IMG/VR virus record: IMGVR_UViG_3300045242_000311
Span: 1 to 34,905 of that record
Strand: one strand, 5' to 3'
Origin: a virus
Length of the DNA stretch: 34,905 nucleotides
The translations under genes were made by a program, and so were the position numbers. Below, piece by piece: positions 27,457 through 34,509 of this stretch; the stretch's first letter is position 1, and every line of letters starts with the position of its first letter. Under the pieces are notes generated by a model. It saw only the letters and a program-made list of their open reading frames with translations, made no database searches and was not told where the DNA came from.

Positions 27457-29591
27457 CCGTGCGCTCCGCAATTGAAAACCATCCGGTCGTTCGCCAGCTT
27501 GCCCTCACAAATCTCGCCGCACTTTTCACAGCGATCGAAGACGCTGACGCTGCCGCCGTCTTCCGTGCCCGCCGTCGCCATCACTCGATTCATCGCATTC
27601 AGGAGAGCGCTCACGGGATCGATCTTCTTTTCCGGTTTTTCCTTGGTGGGGAACAAATTGTCGTTGCGATCGCGACGCGCAATCACATTGCTAACCGCCC
27701 ACTCGAGTACCGGATCACCGTCATAGTGGAAACGGCCGTCATACACGGCCGCTTCCAGTTCGTTCATCGGTTCACTGAGACTCTTTACCACCTGCGGGAT
27801 CTCAACCATGGTGAGACCTTCCTGCTGTAGGTGGTTTACGATTTCAACGGCGTTCCAGGGATCGTGAGCAACTTCACGGACGTCGAAGCGGCGAGCATCT
27901 TCGCGGATGGCTTCCTCAACCTGGTCAAAGTCGTTAACCTCGCCCGGCGAGGTGCGTATCCGCCCTTCGATGACCCATCCCTGATACTGCGAGTTCTGCG
28001 CTTCCTCGACCCTGGCTTCGGGGAGGAAATAGGTTCCGAAAACGAAGTAGTGACGCCGCTTTTTGTCACTCTGCTGGATCTCATTGCGATGATTCTCGCA
28101 AACAAACCAGTCCTTGAATCCGTCAGAGGCACGGAATCGCCACGCGACTGTTTCACATCCCCTGACGTCACAGCGGCCTCGATCGCACTGCTCAACTGCG
28201 ACAATGACAGGGACGTCCTTCCAGAAGAGCTTGATGCTAGCGAGGATGTCGATCTTGTTCGCAAGGTCCAGGCCAATGACGCAGGACTGACCGATGAAGT
28301 CTTCCTCTCGCAGGCTCGGATCCGCACACTTGCGGAATCGCTGCATATCCATCCAGGCGTGATCGGCATTGACCCAGACGTTGCAGTGCTTGGTCTTGAA
28401 CGTGGGCTGAGCGCTGGCGAGCTGCAGAGCCTTCTGCAGCTTCTGGCCAATCTCCGCGGGATCCACGGAGACTCCCCAGTTCGGATTGGCCTTGCGGATG
28501 TTCTCAATAAGAGCCCAGTCATCGTCCTCGTCAATCGTGAAGATGATTCCGAAGTAAGAATCGTCGCGCGCGGTTCCCTCGAGCAACTTGGTGACGTAGC
28601 GATGCTGCTCGTAGCAAATTCCGGCCTGATCGCTGCCGGCCGTCGTGATCGCCCAGAGCAGACTCCCTTCGCGCTTGCCATTGGCGGTGTCGAGATTGTC
28701 GTAGAGGTCGCGGCTAGGATGGGCGTGGAGTTCGTCGATACATGTGAAGTAGGGATTGATACCCTCGACGGAGTTGGCATCGGAGCTGAGGGGCCGGAAG
28801 AATGAGTTCGTGCCGATCTGATTGATGGAGTGCGAACAGACTTCGACGCCGGCGCGATCGCAGAATTCCGACATCGCGCGCAGCATGGCCTGGGAGACCG
28901 AGAAGACGATACGCGCCTGGTCACGAGTAGTGGCAGCAGAATAAACCTCAGCGCCTGGCTCTTCGTCGGCAAAGGCCATGTAGTTACCCGCCGGCGAAGT
29001 GAGCGCGGATTTTCCGTTACCCTTGGCAACCTCGGTGTAGGCGCGGCGAAAGCGGCGAAGGTGAACATCGCGGCGAAGCCATCCCCAAACCGTGGTGAAG
29101 ATGAAACACTCCCACGGCTCAAGGTGCATGAGCTGGCCGGCAAACTTCTTTCCCTTGACGTGCGGATGTAGCTCAACGAATTCGCAGATCCGCTCGGCCG
29201 CTTCGACATCGAAGCGGTAACGGAAGGCTGGATCATTCTGCTCGGCCCGGGCAAGGTCGTTGAGCTGGCGCTGACAGGCGAGGCGAACCCACTTGCAGGC
29301 AGGGATCTCGCCGGCAAGCACCTGGCGAATGTACTCATTAGCAAGAGCGACGTGAGGAGCGGGATCCGGCCGCTGAGGAATCCGAGCCGCGGGAATGGTG
29401 TACTGAGAATCATCGGCTAGTGTTTCTTTGGAGTGAACTTGCTCCAGGGATCGCTTTTTGCCGCGGGCGCCGGCGCTGCGCTTACGCGACTGCGATCGCT
29501 TGGGGTCATTCCGAACTTTGCGAGCAGGCTTAACAGCTGGCTTACCTCGCCGCCGAGAGCGGTTCGCTCTCGAAACTTTGCCATCAGGCAT
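27453..29591 (-). CDS. terL: Terminase large subunit with extra cysteine clusters
   Basis: A 712-residue DNA packaging motor. Walker A is AKGNGKS (189-195), Walker B is FTCIDELHAH (Asp286, Glu287), and the nuclease motif is SCVIGLDLANKIDI (Asp442) with a later AHDPWNAVEIV (Asp577). Two unusual parts are visible. About 35 residues inserted in the nuclease domain (469-503) hold Cys469, Cys474, Cys479, Cys498 and His501. The C-terminus (688-711) has CEKCGEIC plus NCGAH. Both look zinc-binding. The N-terminal 60 residues are a basic, low-complexity stretch encoded in the 175-base overlap with the small subunit gene. A later start is possible, but no good ATG/GTG/TTG follows until well into the conserved domain. 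Confidence 0.93.
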   Translation of the reverse strand: MPDGKVSRANRSRRRGKPAVKPARKVRNDPKRSQSRKRSAGARGKKRSLEQVHSKETLADDSQYTIPAARIPQRPDPAPHVALANEYIRQVLAGEIPACKWVRLACQRQLNDLARAEQNDPAFRYRFDVEAAERICEFVELHPHVKGKKFAGQLMHLEPWECFIFTTVWGWLRRDVHLRRFRRAYTEVAKGNGKSALTSPAGNYMAFADEEPGAEVYSAATTRDQARIVFSVSQAMLRAMSEFCDRAGVEVCSHSINQIGTNSFFRPLSSDANSVEGINPYFTCIDELHAHPSRDLYDNLDTANGKREGSLLWAITTAGSDQAGICYEQHRYVTKLLEGTARDDSYFGIIFTIDEDDDWALIENIRKANPNWGVSVDPAEIGQKLQKALQLASAQPTFKTKHCNVWVNADHAWMDMQRFRKCADPSLREEDFIGQSCVIGLDLANKIDILASIKLFWKDVPVIVAVEQCDRGRCDVRGCETVAWRFRASDGFKDWFVCENHRNEIQQSDKKRRHYFVFGTYFLPEARVEEAQNSQYQGWVIEGRIRTSPGEVNDFDQVEEAIREDARRFDVREVAHDPWNAVEIVNHLQQEGLTMVEIPQVVKSLSEPMNELEAAVYDGRFHYDGDPVLEWAVSNVIARRDRNDNLFPTKEKPEKKIDPVSALLNAMNRVMATAGTEDGGSVSVFDRCEKCGEICEGKLANDRMVFNCGAHG

Positions 29592-29818
29592 ACGAGAACT
29601 TCGAACGTCCAGCGATCGGAATGCTCAGCAACGCCAGGCGGAACAAGACTTGCCAGCTCTGCCCAGAGTTCTCGATGCGCCGGCCGCATCTTTTCCGGCG
29701 GATCGCCGAGCGGTCCGGTGAATTTCGGTTCGTGAACGCGTTTGCGAATACGCTCCGGATGGCGAAGATGAGATCCGCGCGCTTTGAGAACACGCGACGC
29801 GGTTCTACGCTGTGGCAT
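29417..29818 (-). CDS. terS: Terminase small subunit
   Basis: A 133-residue protein: RHPERIRKRVHEPKFTGPLG, PPEKMRPAHRELWAELASLV, PPGVAEHSDRWTFEVLVCLM, then LLAKFGMTPSDRSRVSAAPA. The helical middle and the GMTPSDRSRV ending are typical of P27-like phage small terminases, which recognise the packaging site and load the large subunit. The start at 29818 lies inside the end of the HNH gene. The gene runs 175 bases past the large-subunit ATG in a different frame, a much longer overlap than elsewhere in the window. Confidence 0.85.
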   Translation of the reverse strand: MPQRRTASRVLKARGSHLRHPERIRKRVHEPKFTGPLGDPPEKMRPAHRELWAELASLVPPGVAEHSDRWTFEVLVCLMAKFRERTALGGEVSQLLSLLAKFGMTPSDRSRVSAAPAPAAKSDPWSKFTPKKH

Positions 29819-30287
29819 CGCAAAATGGCTCCAATTTTTGTGAACGGGAGACGCGCGTAAAAGGCTTGACGTAGGTCGCTGGCCGGGGCGCCTCCGGAGG
29901 TCGACCCCCACATCCCCTGGCGTTCTCCTCTGCCGTCTTCTTTGCGTGGCACGCCTTTCCTAGGCCTCGCAGATTCTCATAGTCGAAAAAATATTCCGTG
30001 TCGCCGCCATTTTGTGCGACGTACTCCGCAGCCGGCACCTCGTGATCAGCGAGCGCCGAAGCTTCGCGGCCGCACGCAACGCAGATGGGATCCCGCGCAA
30101 GAATATAGAGACTCGTGCGGCGCCAACGGCGCGTCCCATAAAGACGTCGGACGGGATCGTTTGCCCTGGCCAGGTCATAGACCTTCGCCATTCTCTGCGG
30201 CTCGCCGGCGTGGGCTGCGCAGAAACCCGATGCAGTCAGCGCTCCGCATCCAGCCTTCGCGCACGGACGCAATGCTCGTGCCGGCAT
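29805..30287 (-). CDS. HNH endonuclease
   Basis: A 160-residue HNH protein. An N-terminal cysteine cluster (RPCAKAGCGALTASGFCAAH) precedes the nuclease core: RRLYGTRRWRRTSLYILARD, PICVACGREASALADHEVPA (Cys pair and D-H), then YENLRGLGKACHAKKTAEEN (Asn and second Cys-His). It lies directly upstream of the terminase genes, where HNH proteins (as in HK97) assist the terminase in cutting DNA at cos sites. The start at 30287 has GGGGAAAC upstream and overlaps the previous stop (TAATG). Confidence 0.9.
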   Translation of the reverse strand: MPARALRPCAKAGCGALTASGFCAAHAGEPQRMAKVYDLARANDPVRRLYGTRRWRRTSLYILARDPICVACGREASALADHEVPAAEYVAQNGGDTEYFFDYENLRGLGKACHAKKTAEENARGCGGRPPEAPRPATYVKPFTRVSRSQKLEPFCDATA

Positions 30288-30586
30288 TACAGTTTCCCCA
30301 AAAGAATTTTGACTAGCACAAGAATCACAGCCCATGCCGCAACCACCGCAGCACTAAGGATCCGCCGCCAAACTCGTTCCCAGCCCAGCCTGCGCTCAGT
30401 CCTGGTCAGCTGCGCATACAGCCGCGTATTGATCCCAACCTGCTTTGCCAGGTTGTCATGAGCTTTACTGAGTGACTTCTGCAGTCCCTGCAGCGAACCT
30501 CTTTCGAACTCACGCGGCGCTCGCACATCATGTTGCTGCACGTAAAATTGAAAATCAGCCGGCGTTTGGATTTCGGGTTCTGCCAT
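30287..30586 (-). CDS. Coiled-coil protein with C-terminal membrane anchor
   Basis: A 99-residue protein: ADFQFYVQQHDVRAPREFER, a helical coiled-coil-like part (SLQGLQKSLSKAHDNLAKQV), a basic segment (RTERRLGWERVWRR), and a single membrane helix (ILSAAVVAAWAVILVLVKIL) at the C-terminus. The start at 30586 is chosen for the AAGGA 9 bases upstream; a longer frame from 30622 exists. The topology suggests a membrane-tethered helical rod with its bulk in the cytoplasm. Function unknown. Confidence 0.65.
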   Translation of the reverse strand: MAEPEIQTPADFQFYVQQHDVRAPREFERGSLQGLQKSLSKAHDNLAKQVGINTRLYAQLTRTERRLGWERVWRRILSAAVVAAWAVILVLVKILLGKL

Positions 30587-30737
30587 TGCGTTCGTCCTTG
30601 CTCGGGAAAAGAAGATAGTCACGAAATACGATCAGCGCCAGCAGCTGCGAAAAATCCTCAGAATCGATCCGACCGCCGTACAGAAGCGTATCGAGGTAGG
30701 CATAAAAACAATCAGCACGGCTGCGCTCAAACCACAC
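30555..30737 (-). CDS. Small hypothetical protein, GTG start
   Basis: A 60-residue frame starting VWFERSRADCFYAYLDTLLY and continuing GGRIDSEDFSQLLALIVFRD with a charged end. The GTG start lies 2 bases after the upstream stop codon. It overlaps the next gene by 32 bases. The composition (aromatic and acidic helix) looks protein-like, unlike the Arg/Ser-rich extension upstream in the same frame. Family not recognised. Confidence 0.5.
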   Translation of the reverse strand: MWFERSRADCFYAYLDTLLYGGRIDSEDFSQLLALIVFRDYLLFPSKDERNGRTRNPNAG

Positions 30738-30739
30738 AT

Positions 30740-31192
30740 TCAGGCTGTGGCAGCTTCTTTCATTTGTAGCGGGATGAACGGCAGGATCTGTTTGGAAAAC
30801 AGACTTCTCGATGAGACTCGGATCACGCGCCGGCGATGCCGCGCAAAACAAGTGCGATCGCCAGCCATCGGGATCTCGTAATGAAGTAAATCGCCGTAGT
30901 TGCGGATACGAGCGAATGGAAGAATGTTGCCGCGCCCGAGCGGACCGTCCCACAGAAGGATTCGAACGATCTCTTTCTGGATCGCTTTCTGCACCGCATC
31001 GCGCGCGGCCTTAGCTTGTCGGATGGCATCAGCAGCTTTTGCGCTGACCATCTGAATCAACCGTTTTCCGATTCGACGAGCTTCTCTTGTCGTCACGAGA
31101 CGCTCCGCGATCGCGCGGCCGCAGAAAGTCTGCGGGACACAGGAATTCGGGGCCTCATAGGCCTCTAGCACGCCAACACGTCGTTTAGCCAT
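30740..31192 (-). CDS. Hypothetical protein at the head of the packaging operon
   Basis: A 150-residue basic protein: MAKRRVGVLEAYEAPNSCVP, then a long amphipathic helix (REARRIGKRLIQMVSAKAAD, AIRQAKAARDAVQKAIQKEI) and a C-terminal RNYGDLLHYEIP region followed by a very basic stretch (RHRRRVIRVSSRS). The high Lys/Arg content could mean nucleic acid binding. It is the first gene after a 168-base stretch (31193-31360) that shows no convincing gene and may hold the promoter for packaging genes. Family not recognised. Confidence 0.6.
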   Translation of the reverse strand: MAKRRVGVLEAYEAPNSCVPQTFCGRAIAERLVTTREARRIGKRLIQMVSAKAADAIRQAKAARDAVQKAIQKEIVRILLWDGPLGRGNILPFARIRNYGDLLHYEIPMAGDRTCFARHRRRVIRVSSRSLFSKQILPFIPLQMKEAATA

Positions 31193-31360
31193 GATTTTGG
31201 GAACACTTTTCCGAGGTATGTGAAAAAGCCGTTTTAGCGCACGGCGGGACGCATGGAAACGCGGGGACCTGGCGGTCCGAGATGATTGTGCCTCTTAGGG
31301 AAGGGAATTGCGAAGTTACCGAGGTGCCAGCATCATTGGTCAAGCGCTGGACAACCGCGG

Positions 31361-31519
31361 TCAGTCCAGCCTGGGAACAAATCCTCGCCAAAGCTTTCCG
31401 GCATCAGCGGCAGCCAGATTTCGGGCATAGCCGTTGGGCCAGATTCGAATTTCCATCGCGACCATGGCCTCGCGTCTTCCAGTCCACGTTAGGCGTTCAT
31501 TCTGGCAAGGGTCGATCAT
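31361..31519 (-). CDS. Small hypothetical protein
   Basis: A 52-residue frame: MIDPCQNERLTWTGRREAMV, AMEIRIWPNGYARNLAAADA, ending LWRGFVPRLD. The ATG overlaps the stop of the preceding frame (ATGA) and has GAGG about 7 bases upstream. These two facts are the main support. Family not recognised. Confidence 0.5.
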   Translation of the reverse strand: MIDPCQNERLTWTGRREAMVAMEIRIWPNGYARNLAAADAGKLWRGFVPRLD

Positions 31520-31744
31520 CTTTCTGCCTCGCAATTTCTGCCTTGACCGCGGCGCTCGGGCTCGTACTGCGGATACTTAGTCCGCAGCACGAGCAATAGC
31601 GGCCGCATCAGCGGATAGTTTTCGTAATCGGCGACCAGCGCAGCTTTCGCGATCGAGGAGATAAAACCGCCCGCCGCTGAGCATTGCATTCGACAGCCAT
31701 TCCAGCATTTCAGGCTCGTCGCTCTGAGCGATCAGGATAGGCAT
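31516..31744 (-). pseudogene. Conserved small phage protein, apparently frameshifted
   Basis: Two frames together make a familiar small phage protein: PEMLEWLSNAMLSGG in the frame starting at 31744, then GGFISSIAKAALVADYENYP and LMRPLLLVLRTKYPQYE in the next frame. The conserved pattern W-x-GGF-x-A-AL-AD-ENYP-LRP-KYPQY crosses the junction without loss if one G is removed from GGCGGGCGG. The second frame alone is open from an ATG at 31689 (57 residues) and couples to the next gene by ATGA. So either the gene is broken by a one-base insertion, there is a sequence error, or translation uses the internal ATG. Function of the family is unknown. Confidence 0.55.
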
Positions 31745-32703
31745 CAGAAGTTCGCCTCCACATAAGAGACCATCGCCGCCGCTCCATTTATCCCTTCCGG
31801 CGTAGTTCCCGTCTGCGTGCCTTCCTCTCCCGAGCAGTTATTGATCGCAACGATCCACGCATTCATTGGTTTGAGCCAGAGGTAACCCTGAGCGGCGCTA
31901 TTGTTCACTTCCTTCGCGGTCTGACAGAGCTGCGCGTAGATCGGAACGTAAGGGAATTCGGCGCCGGCCGCGAGAATCGATTGCGCTTCCCAGATCGCGT
32001 ACTCCTGCGATGTGGTGTTCTGTTTTGGACGGCACGGTTGCCCGGTATCCGTCGTCATCTGGGTTGGGACGCCGTTGCCGTAATTCAAAGGACCGTACCA
32101 GGCGGTTCCATCATTCGGAACAATCCACTGCTGCGCCGGCGGAGGAGTCTCACAACCGAGCCCGATGTCAGAAAACACCGGTCCGCTGCTGATTCCGCCC
32201 CCTGCGATGAACGAACTGCACCCGTACCAACTAATACAGTAGGCCAGCGCTCCGGAGCCTCCAGAGGCCGCAATAACAAAAACTTTCTGATTCCCCGCCC
32301 AGTAGTTCATCAGGGTGGCAGGACGACAGGCAGCTTCGAGAATGTTGTCCGCACCTTCCTCCCATGGCGAGGCCCATGCCGCAGTGTTGGTCTGGAAGCC
32401 GGCAGCGGCAAGAGTAGTCGCATAACCACTCATGCCAGGAATGGTCCAGCCGGATCCGTTCGCCAACTCAACGATCCCGAGCGTCCCCGCAACGATCGCC
32501 GACGTCACATTTAAGTCTGGAAGGTTCGGACAAGAGATGGTCAACGATTCGCATGCCGCATTTTTCTGGAAACCTGCCGGACAGAACATGGAGCCGTTGT
32601 CGATCACAGTGCCGAGCGGGAGTGGATTCGATTGACAGCGAACAGCGACGGTGAGGAAGGCCAGAGTTGCTACCACGAGAATGACGAAGAGCGGAGTTTT
32701 CAT
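31744..32703 (-). CDS. Secreted alpha/beta-hydrolase-like protein
   Basis: A 319-residue protein with a signal peptide (LFVILVVATLAFLTVAVRCQ). The mature part has paired Cys (CESLTISCPNLPDLNVTSA), a hydrolase-like first half (GTLGIVELANGSGWTIPGMS) and a nucleophile-elbow-like segment VFVIAASGGSGALAYCISWY (Ser147 or Ser150), then SSGPVFSDIGLGCETPPP. This plan resembles secreted esterase/PHB-depolymerase-like proteins of acidobacteria. Its stop overlaps the next ATG by one base and its start overlaps the previous gene's stop, so it is part of the phage operon and not a stray host gene. Activity and substrate are not known. Confidence 0.6.
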   Translation of the reverse strand: MKTPLFVILVVATLAFLTVAVRCQSNPLPLGTVIDNGSMFCPAGFQKNAACESLTISCPNLPDLNVTSAIVAGTLGIVELANGSGWTIPGMSGYATTLAAAGFQTNTAAWASPWEEGADNILEAACRPATLMNYWAGNQKVFVIAASGGSGALAYCISWYGCSSFIAGGGISSGPVFSDIGLGCETPPPAQQWIVPNDGTAWYGPLNYGNGVPTQMTTDTGQPCRPKQNTTSQEYAIWEAQSILAAGAEFPYVPIYAQLCQTAKEVNNSAAQGYLWLKPMNAWIVAINNCSGEEGTQTGTTPEGINGAAAMVSYVEANF

Positions 32704-32951
32704 TTTGTTTTTCCTTTCGCGTTGGTTAAATCAGCGCAATCGGGGGAGGGGCTGAGATTGTAAGGACGGTAGTTGGGATTGCCTTCGTTGAGAGAATCCA
32801 GCAGACCCATCGTGTTCTCGACGGCACGCGGGAACTCCGCTCTGAGCGTCATTCCTTTCATCGTTGCCATCGCGAAGACCATCAGCAAACGCTCGTATTC
32901 GAGAGGAGTCATCGTCAGGACTATTTGGCCGTTCTCTTCGCGATAGCTCAC
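32700..32951 (-). CDS. Hypothetical protein
   Basis: An 83-residue protein: MSYREENGQIVLTMTPLEYE, a helical hydrophobic part (RLLMVFAMATMKGMTLRAEF), ending in a polar tail. The MTPLEYERLL-type segment resembles a small conserved family of unknown function seen in bacterial accessory regions. Start and stop each overlap a neighbour by 4 bases, supporting translation. Confidence 0.68.
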   Translation of the reverse strand: MSYREENGQIVLTMTPLEYERLLMVFAMATMKGMTLRAEFPRAVENTMGLLDSLNEGNPNYRPYNLSPSPDCADLTNAKGKTK

Positions 32952-33136
32952 GGCTTCGGCCTCTTCGGATACTTCACGACGTTGATCGACTGAACATCGC
33001 CTTCCATGCCGATCCGCATAAACTCGGCTTGGCGCATAGCGGCGGCGTAGGAAGGGAAGCCAGTGATCGCCCCGTTACTCTCGCGCAGATAAACTTCGTC
33101 GCCGTTTTTCTGAACAACCTTGATTGCGTACTTCAT
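32948..33136 (-). CDS. Small hypothetical protein
   Basis: A 62-residue protein: MKYAIKVVQKNGDEVYLRES, NGAITGFPSYAAAMRQAEFM, ending in a basic KYPKRPKP. A beta-alpha-beta plan with a central amphipathic helix is suggested. It overlaps both neighbours by 4 bases. Similar short proteins are common in phage accessory operons, but no function is known. Confidence 0.68.
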   Translation of the reverse strand: MKYAIKVVQKNGDEVYLRESNGAITGFPSYAAAMRQAEFMRIGMEGDVQSINVVKYPKRPKP

Positions 33137-33540
33137 GCCCTCAAGTCCAATTCACACCGGCAAACTCGCCCGCCGCCCAACGACTCGCCGCATTCGGCAT
33201 CGCCCTGGTGAACGTGGCCACAGCGATGGCAGGTGTCTCCCCAACGCGGCTGAGGCCTGGGCGGCGTGGGACGCATGACGAATGAACGTGTCCCACTTTC
33301 TTCGTCGGCTATCACCTTCGTGCTTTGTGGAATTGCGGCAAAGATCCGCGCTTCGTCAGCCAATTCGTGCAGCAACACCTTGAACGCGGTCGCATCAGAT
33401 ACACGTTCACCGCTGTTTAAGCACACTTCGTAAAGGTGATCAGCCAGGTAGGCAGCGTGCAGCCGGAAACAGAGATAAGTCTGCCGAGGATCTCCGGGGC
33501 CGAGCGGCAGATCGGCGACGAGCTCGCGCGGCGTCCTCAT
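33133..33540 (-). CDS. Hypothetical protein with C-terminal zinc ribbon
   Basis: A 135-residue protein. The helical N-terminal part (RQTYLCFRLHAAYLADHLYE, FKVLLHELADEARIFAAIPQ) is joined by a Pro-rich linker to a zinc-ribbon-like end, CHRCGHVHQGDAECGESLGG then CRCEL, with five Cys and two His. Start and stop overlap neighbours by 4 bases. It could bind nucleic acid or another protein. Family not recognised. Confidence 0.68.
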   Translation of the reverse strand: MRTPRELVADLPLGPGDPRQTYLCFRLHAAYLADHLYEVCLNSGERVSDATAFKVLLHELADEARIFAAIPQSTKVIADEESGTRSFVMRPTPPRPQPRWGDTCHRCGHVHQGDAECGESLGGGRVCRCELDLRA

Positions 33541-33995
33541 GCCAGCATCCTTCGCAGAAAACGCACGCGATCAAGAATCGCCTCGCGCGTAATCTCCTCA
33601 GGCGCCAGCCCGAGCTCCCGGCCGATCAAAGCAAAGTCGCGATCCGCCGCAGCGAGATCCAGATCGCGATTGCCATCAGCATCCCCGTGAAGGCGAACGG
33701 TTCTGCCCTGGCCGTCGAAGAGCAACACGCGCGGCGACGTCGTGCCTCGCTGCTCTGCGATCAGCCTCTCCACGCATGCCGGCGCGTTGCAGACGCGGTC
33801 GAGGTACCAGGCGCAGGCCTGCACCTCGAAAACTTCCTCATCGTTGCGCGCCAGCCGCAACGTTCCATCGGGATCCGCTGCCAGCGCAATCCCGCATGGG
33901 GTGAACTCAGTACAGTGGCAGAAGCGGCACTGCTGCAGCTCCTCCTGGTCGAGAATCATTTCCAGAGAACGGCTAAGCGAATGAACTGCGCTCAT
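33537..33995 (-). CDS. Phage zinc-binding protein
   Basis: A 152-residue protein: QCRFCHCTEFTPCGIAL and ACAWYLDRVCNAPACVERLI show the C-x2-C-x-C ... C and C-x7-C-x4-C pattern of a small phage zinc protein family, followed by a helical C-terminal domain (RDFALIGRELGLAPEEITRE AI). The start at 33995 is fixed by AGGAGG upstream and the ATGA overlap; a longer frame to 34127 was not used. Function unknown. Confidence 0.75.
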   Translation of the reverse strand: MSAVHSLSRSLEMILDQEELQQCRFCHCTEFTPCGIALAADPDGTLRLARNDEEVFEVQACAWYLDRVCNAPACVERLIAEQRGTTSPRVLLFDGQGRTVRLHGDADGNRDLDLAAADRDFALIGRELGLAPEEITREAILDRVRFLRRMLA

Positions 33996-34282
33996 GTGGC
34001 CTCCTGAAATCGAAACAATGACGGTTGCACCGGGATGTTGTGCCGGTGCTGCCAGTCTTCCCACCGCCGCTGATGTTCGGGGCAAAGATGCTTCAGCGGC
34101 GCAACCTGCTTCCCGTGCTGCACACAAAGCGGACGATCACACGTCCCAGATTTGCTATCGCGCACTTTCCAGTCGCAAAGAAACTTCGCCTCGCGACCGC
34201 ACGCGCAAAACTTCGGCTTGCTGCCGCGCAAGCCGCAAAAGATGACGGCGTTTCCGTCCGGAAGTTTTATCTCGTCGCACAT
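33992..34282 (-). CDS. Phage zinc-binding protein with cysteine/histidine pairs
   Basis: A 96-residue protein with the repeated pairs CACGREAKFLCDWKVRDSKS, CDRPLCVQHG and HLCPEHQRRW, about eight Cys/His candidate ligands, a pattern (C-x-CG ... LCDW ... C-D-x-PLC-x-H ... CPEH) recurrent in small phage zinc proteins. The insertion in the terminase large subunit has a related Cys-rich style. It overlaps both neighbours (4 and 16 bases). Function unknown. Confidence 0.75.
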   Translation of the reverse strand: MCDEIKLPDGNAVIFCGLRGSKPKFCACGREAKFLCDWKVRDSKSGTCDRPLCVQHGKQVAPLKHLCPEHQRRWEDWQHRHNIPVQPSLFRFQEAT

Positions 34283-34503
34283 CGGACTTCGTCTCCAACG
34301 GTTCGCGTGAACGCAGCCACTCGCTCATCTCCACAGCGCGTGCAGCTGCCGAAGAATCCGTTCGCGAAAACAAACTCGATCACGAAGCGCGTCTCAGACC
34401 CGCACTCCGCACAAAATCTTTCGAGCACGATGGGATGGTTGAGGACGGCGAGAACCAAAGCCCCGCCGTCACTCCACCCACGGAATTGTGCAGATGAGCA
34501 CAT
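34267..34503 (-). CDS. Small zinc-ribbon protein
   Basis: A 78-residue protein: FCAECGSETRFVIEFVFANG then FFGSCTRCGDERVAAFTRTV. Two CxxC knuckles around a beta hairpin form a classic four-cysteine zinc ribbon, of a kind found in small phage proteins. The start at 34503 lies 6 bases after the upstream stop; the first 20 residues are less protein-like, so a later start is possible. Confidence 0.7.
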   Translation of the reverse strand: MCSSAQFRGWSDGGALVLAVLNHPIVLERFCAECGSETRFVIEFVFANGFFGSCTRCGDERVAAFTRTVGDEVRCATR

Positions 34504-34509
34504 AGAGAT

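Noticed and set aside
27836-29413. Long 525-residue minus-strand frame starting right after the small terminase stop
   Set aside because: It lies entirely inside the large terminase gene in another frame, is dominated by Ser/Arg/Pro, and has no recognisable motif, while the terminase frame has all catalytic motifs.
31497-31600. A second frameshift restoring SAAVKAEIARQKDDRPLPE after KYPQYEP
   Set aside because: It first seemed plausible, but the existing stop is ATGA-coupled with a ribosome binding site to the next small gene, so the present ending is more likely genuine.
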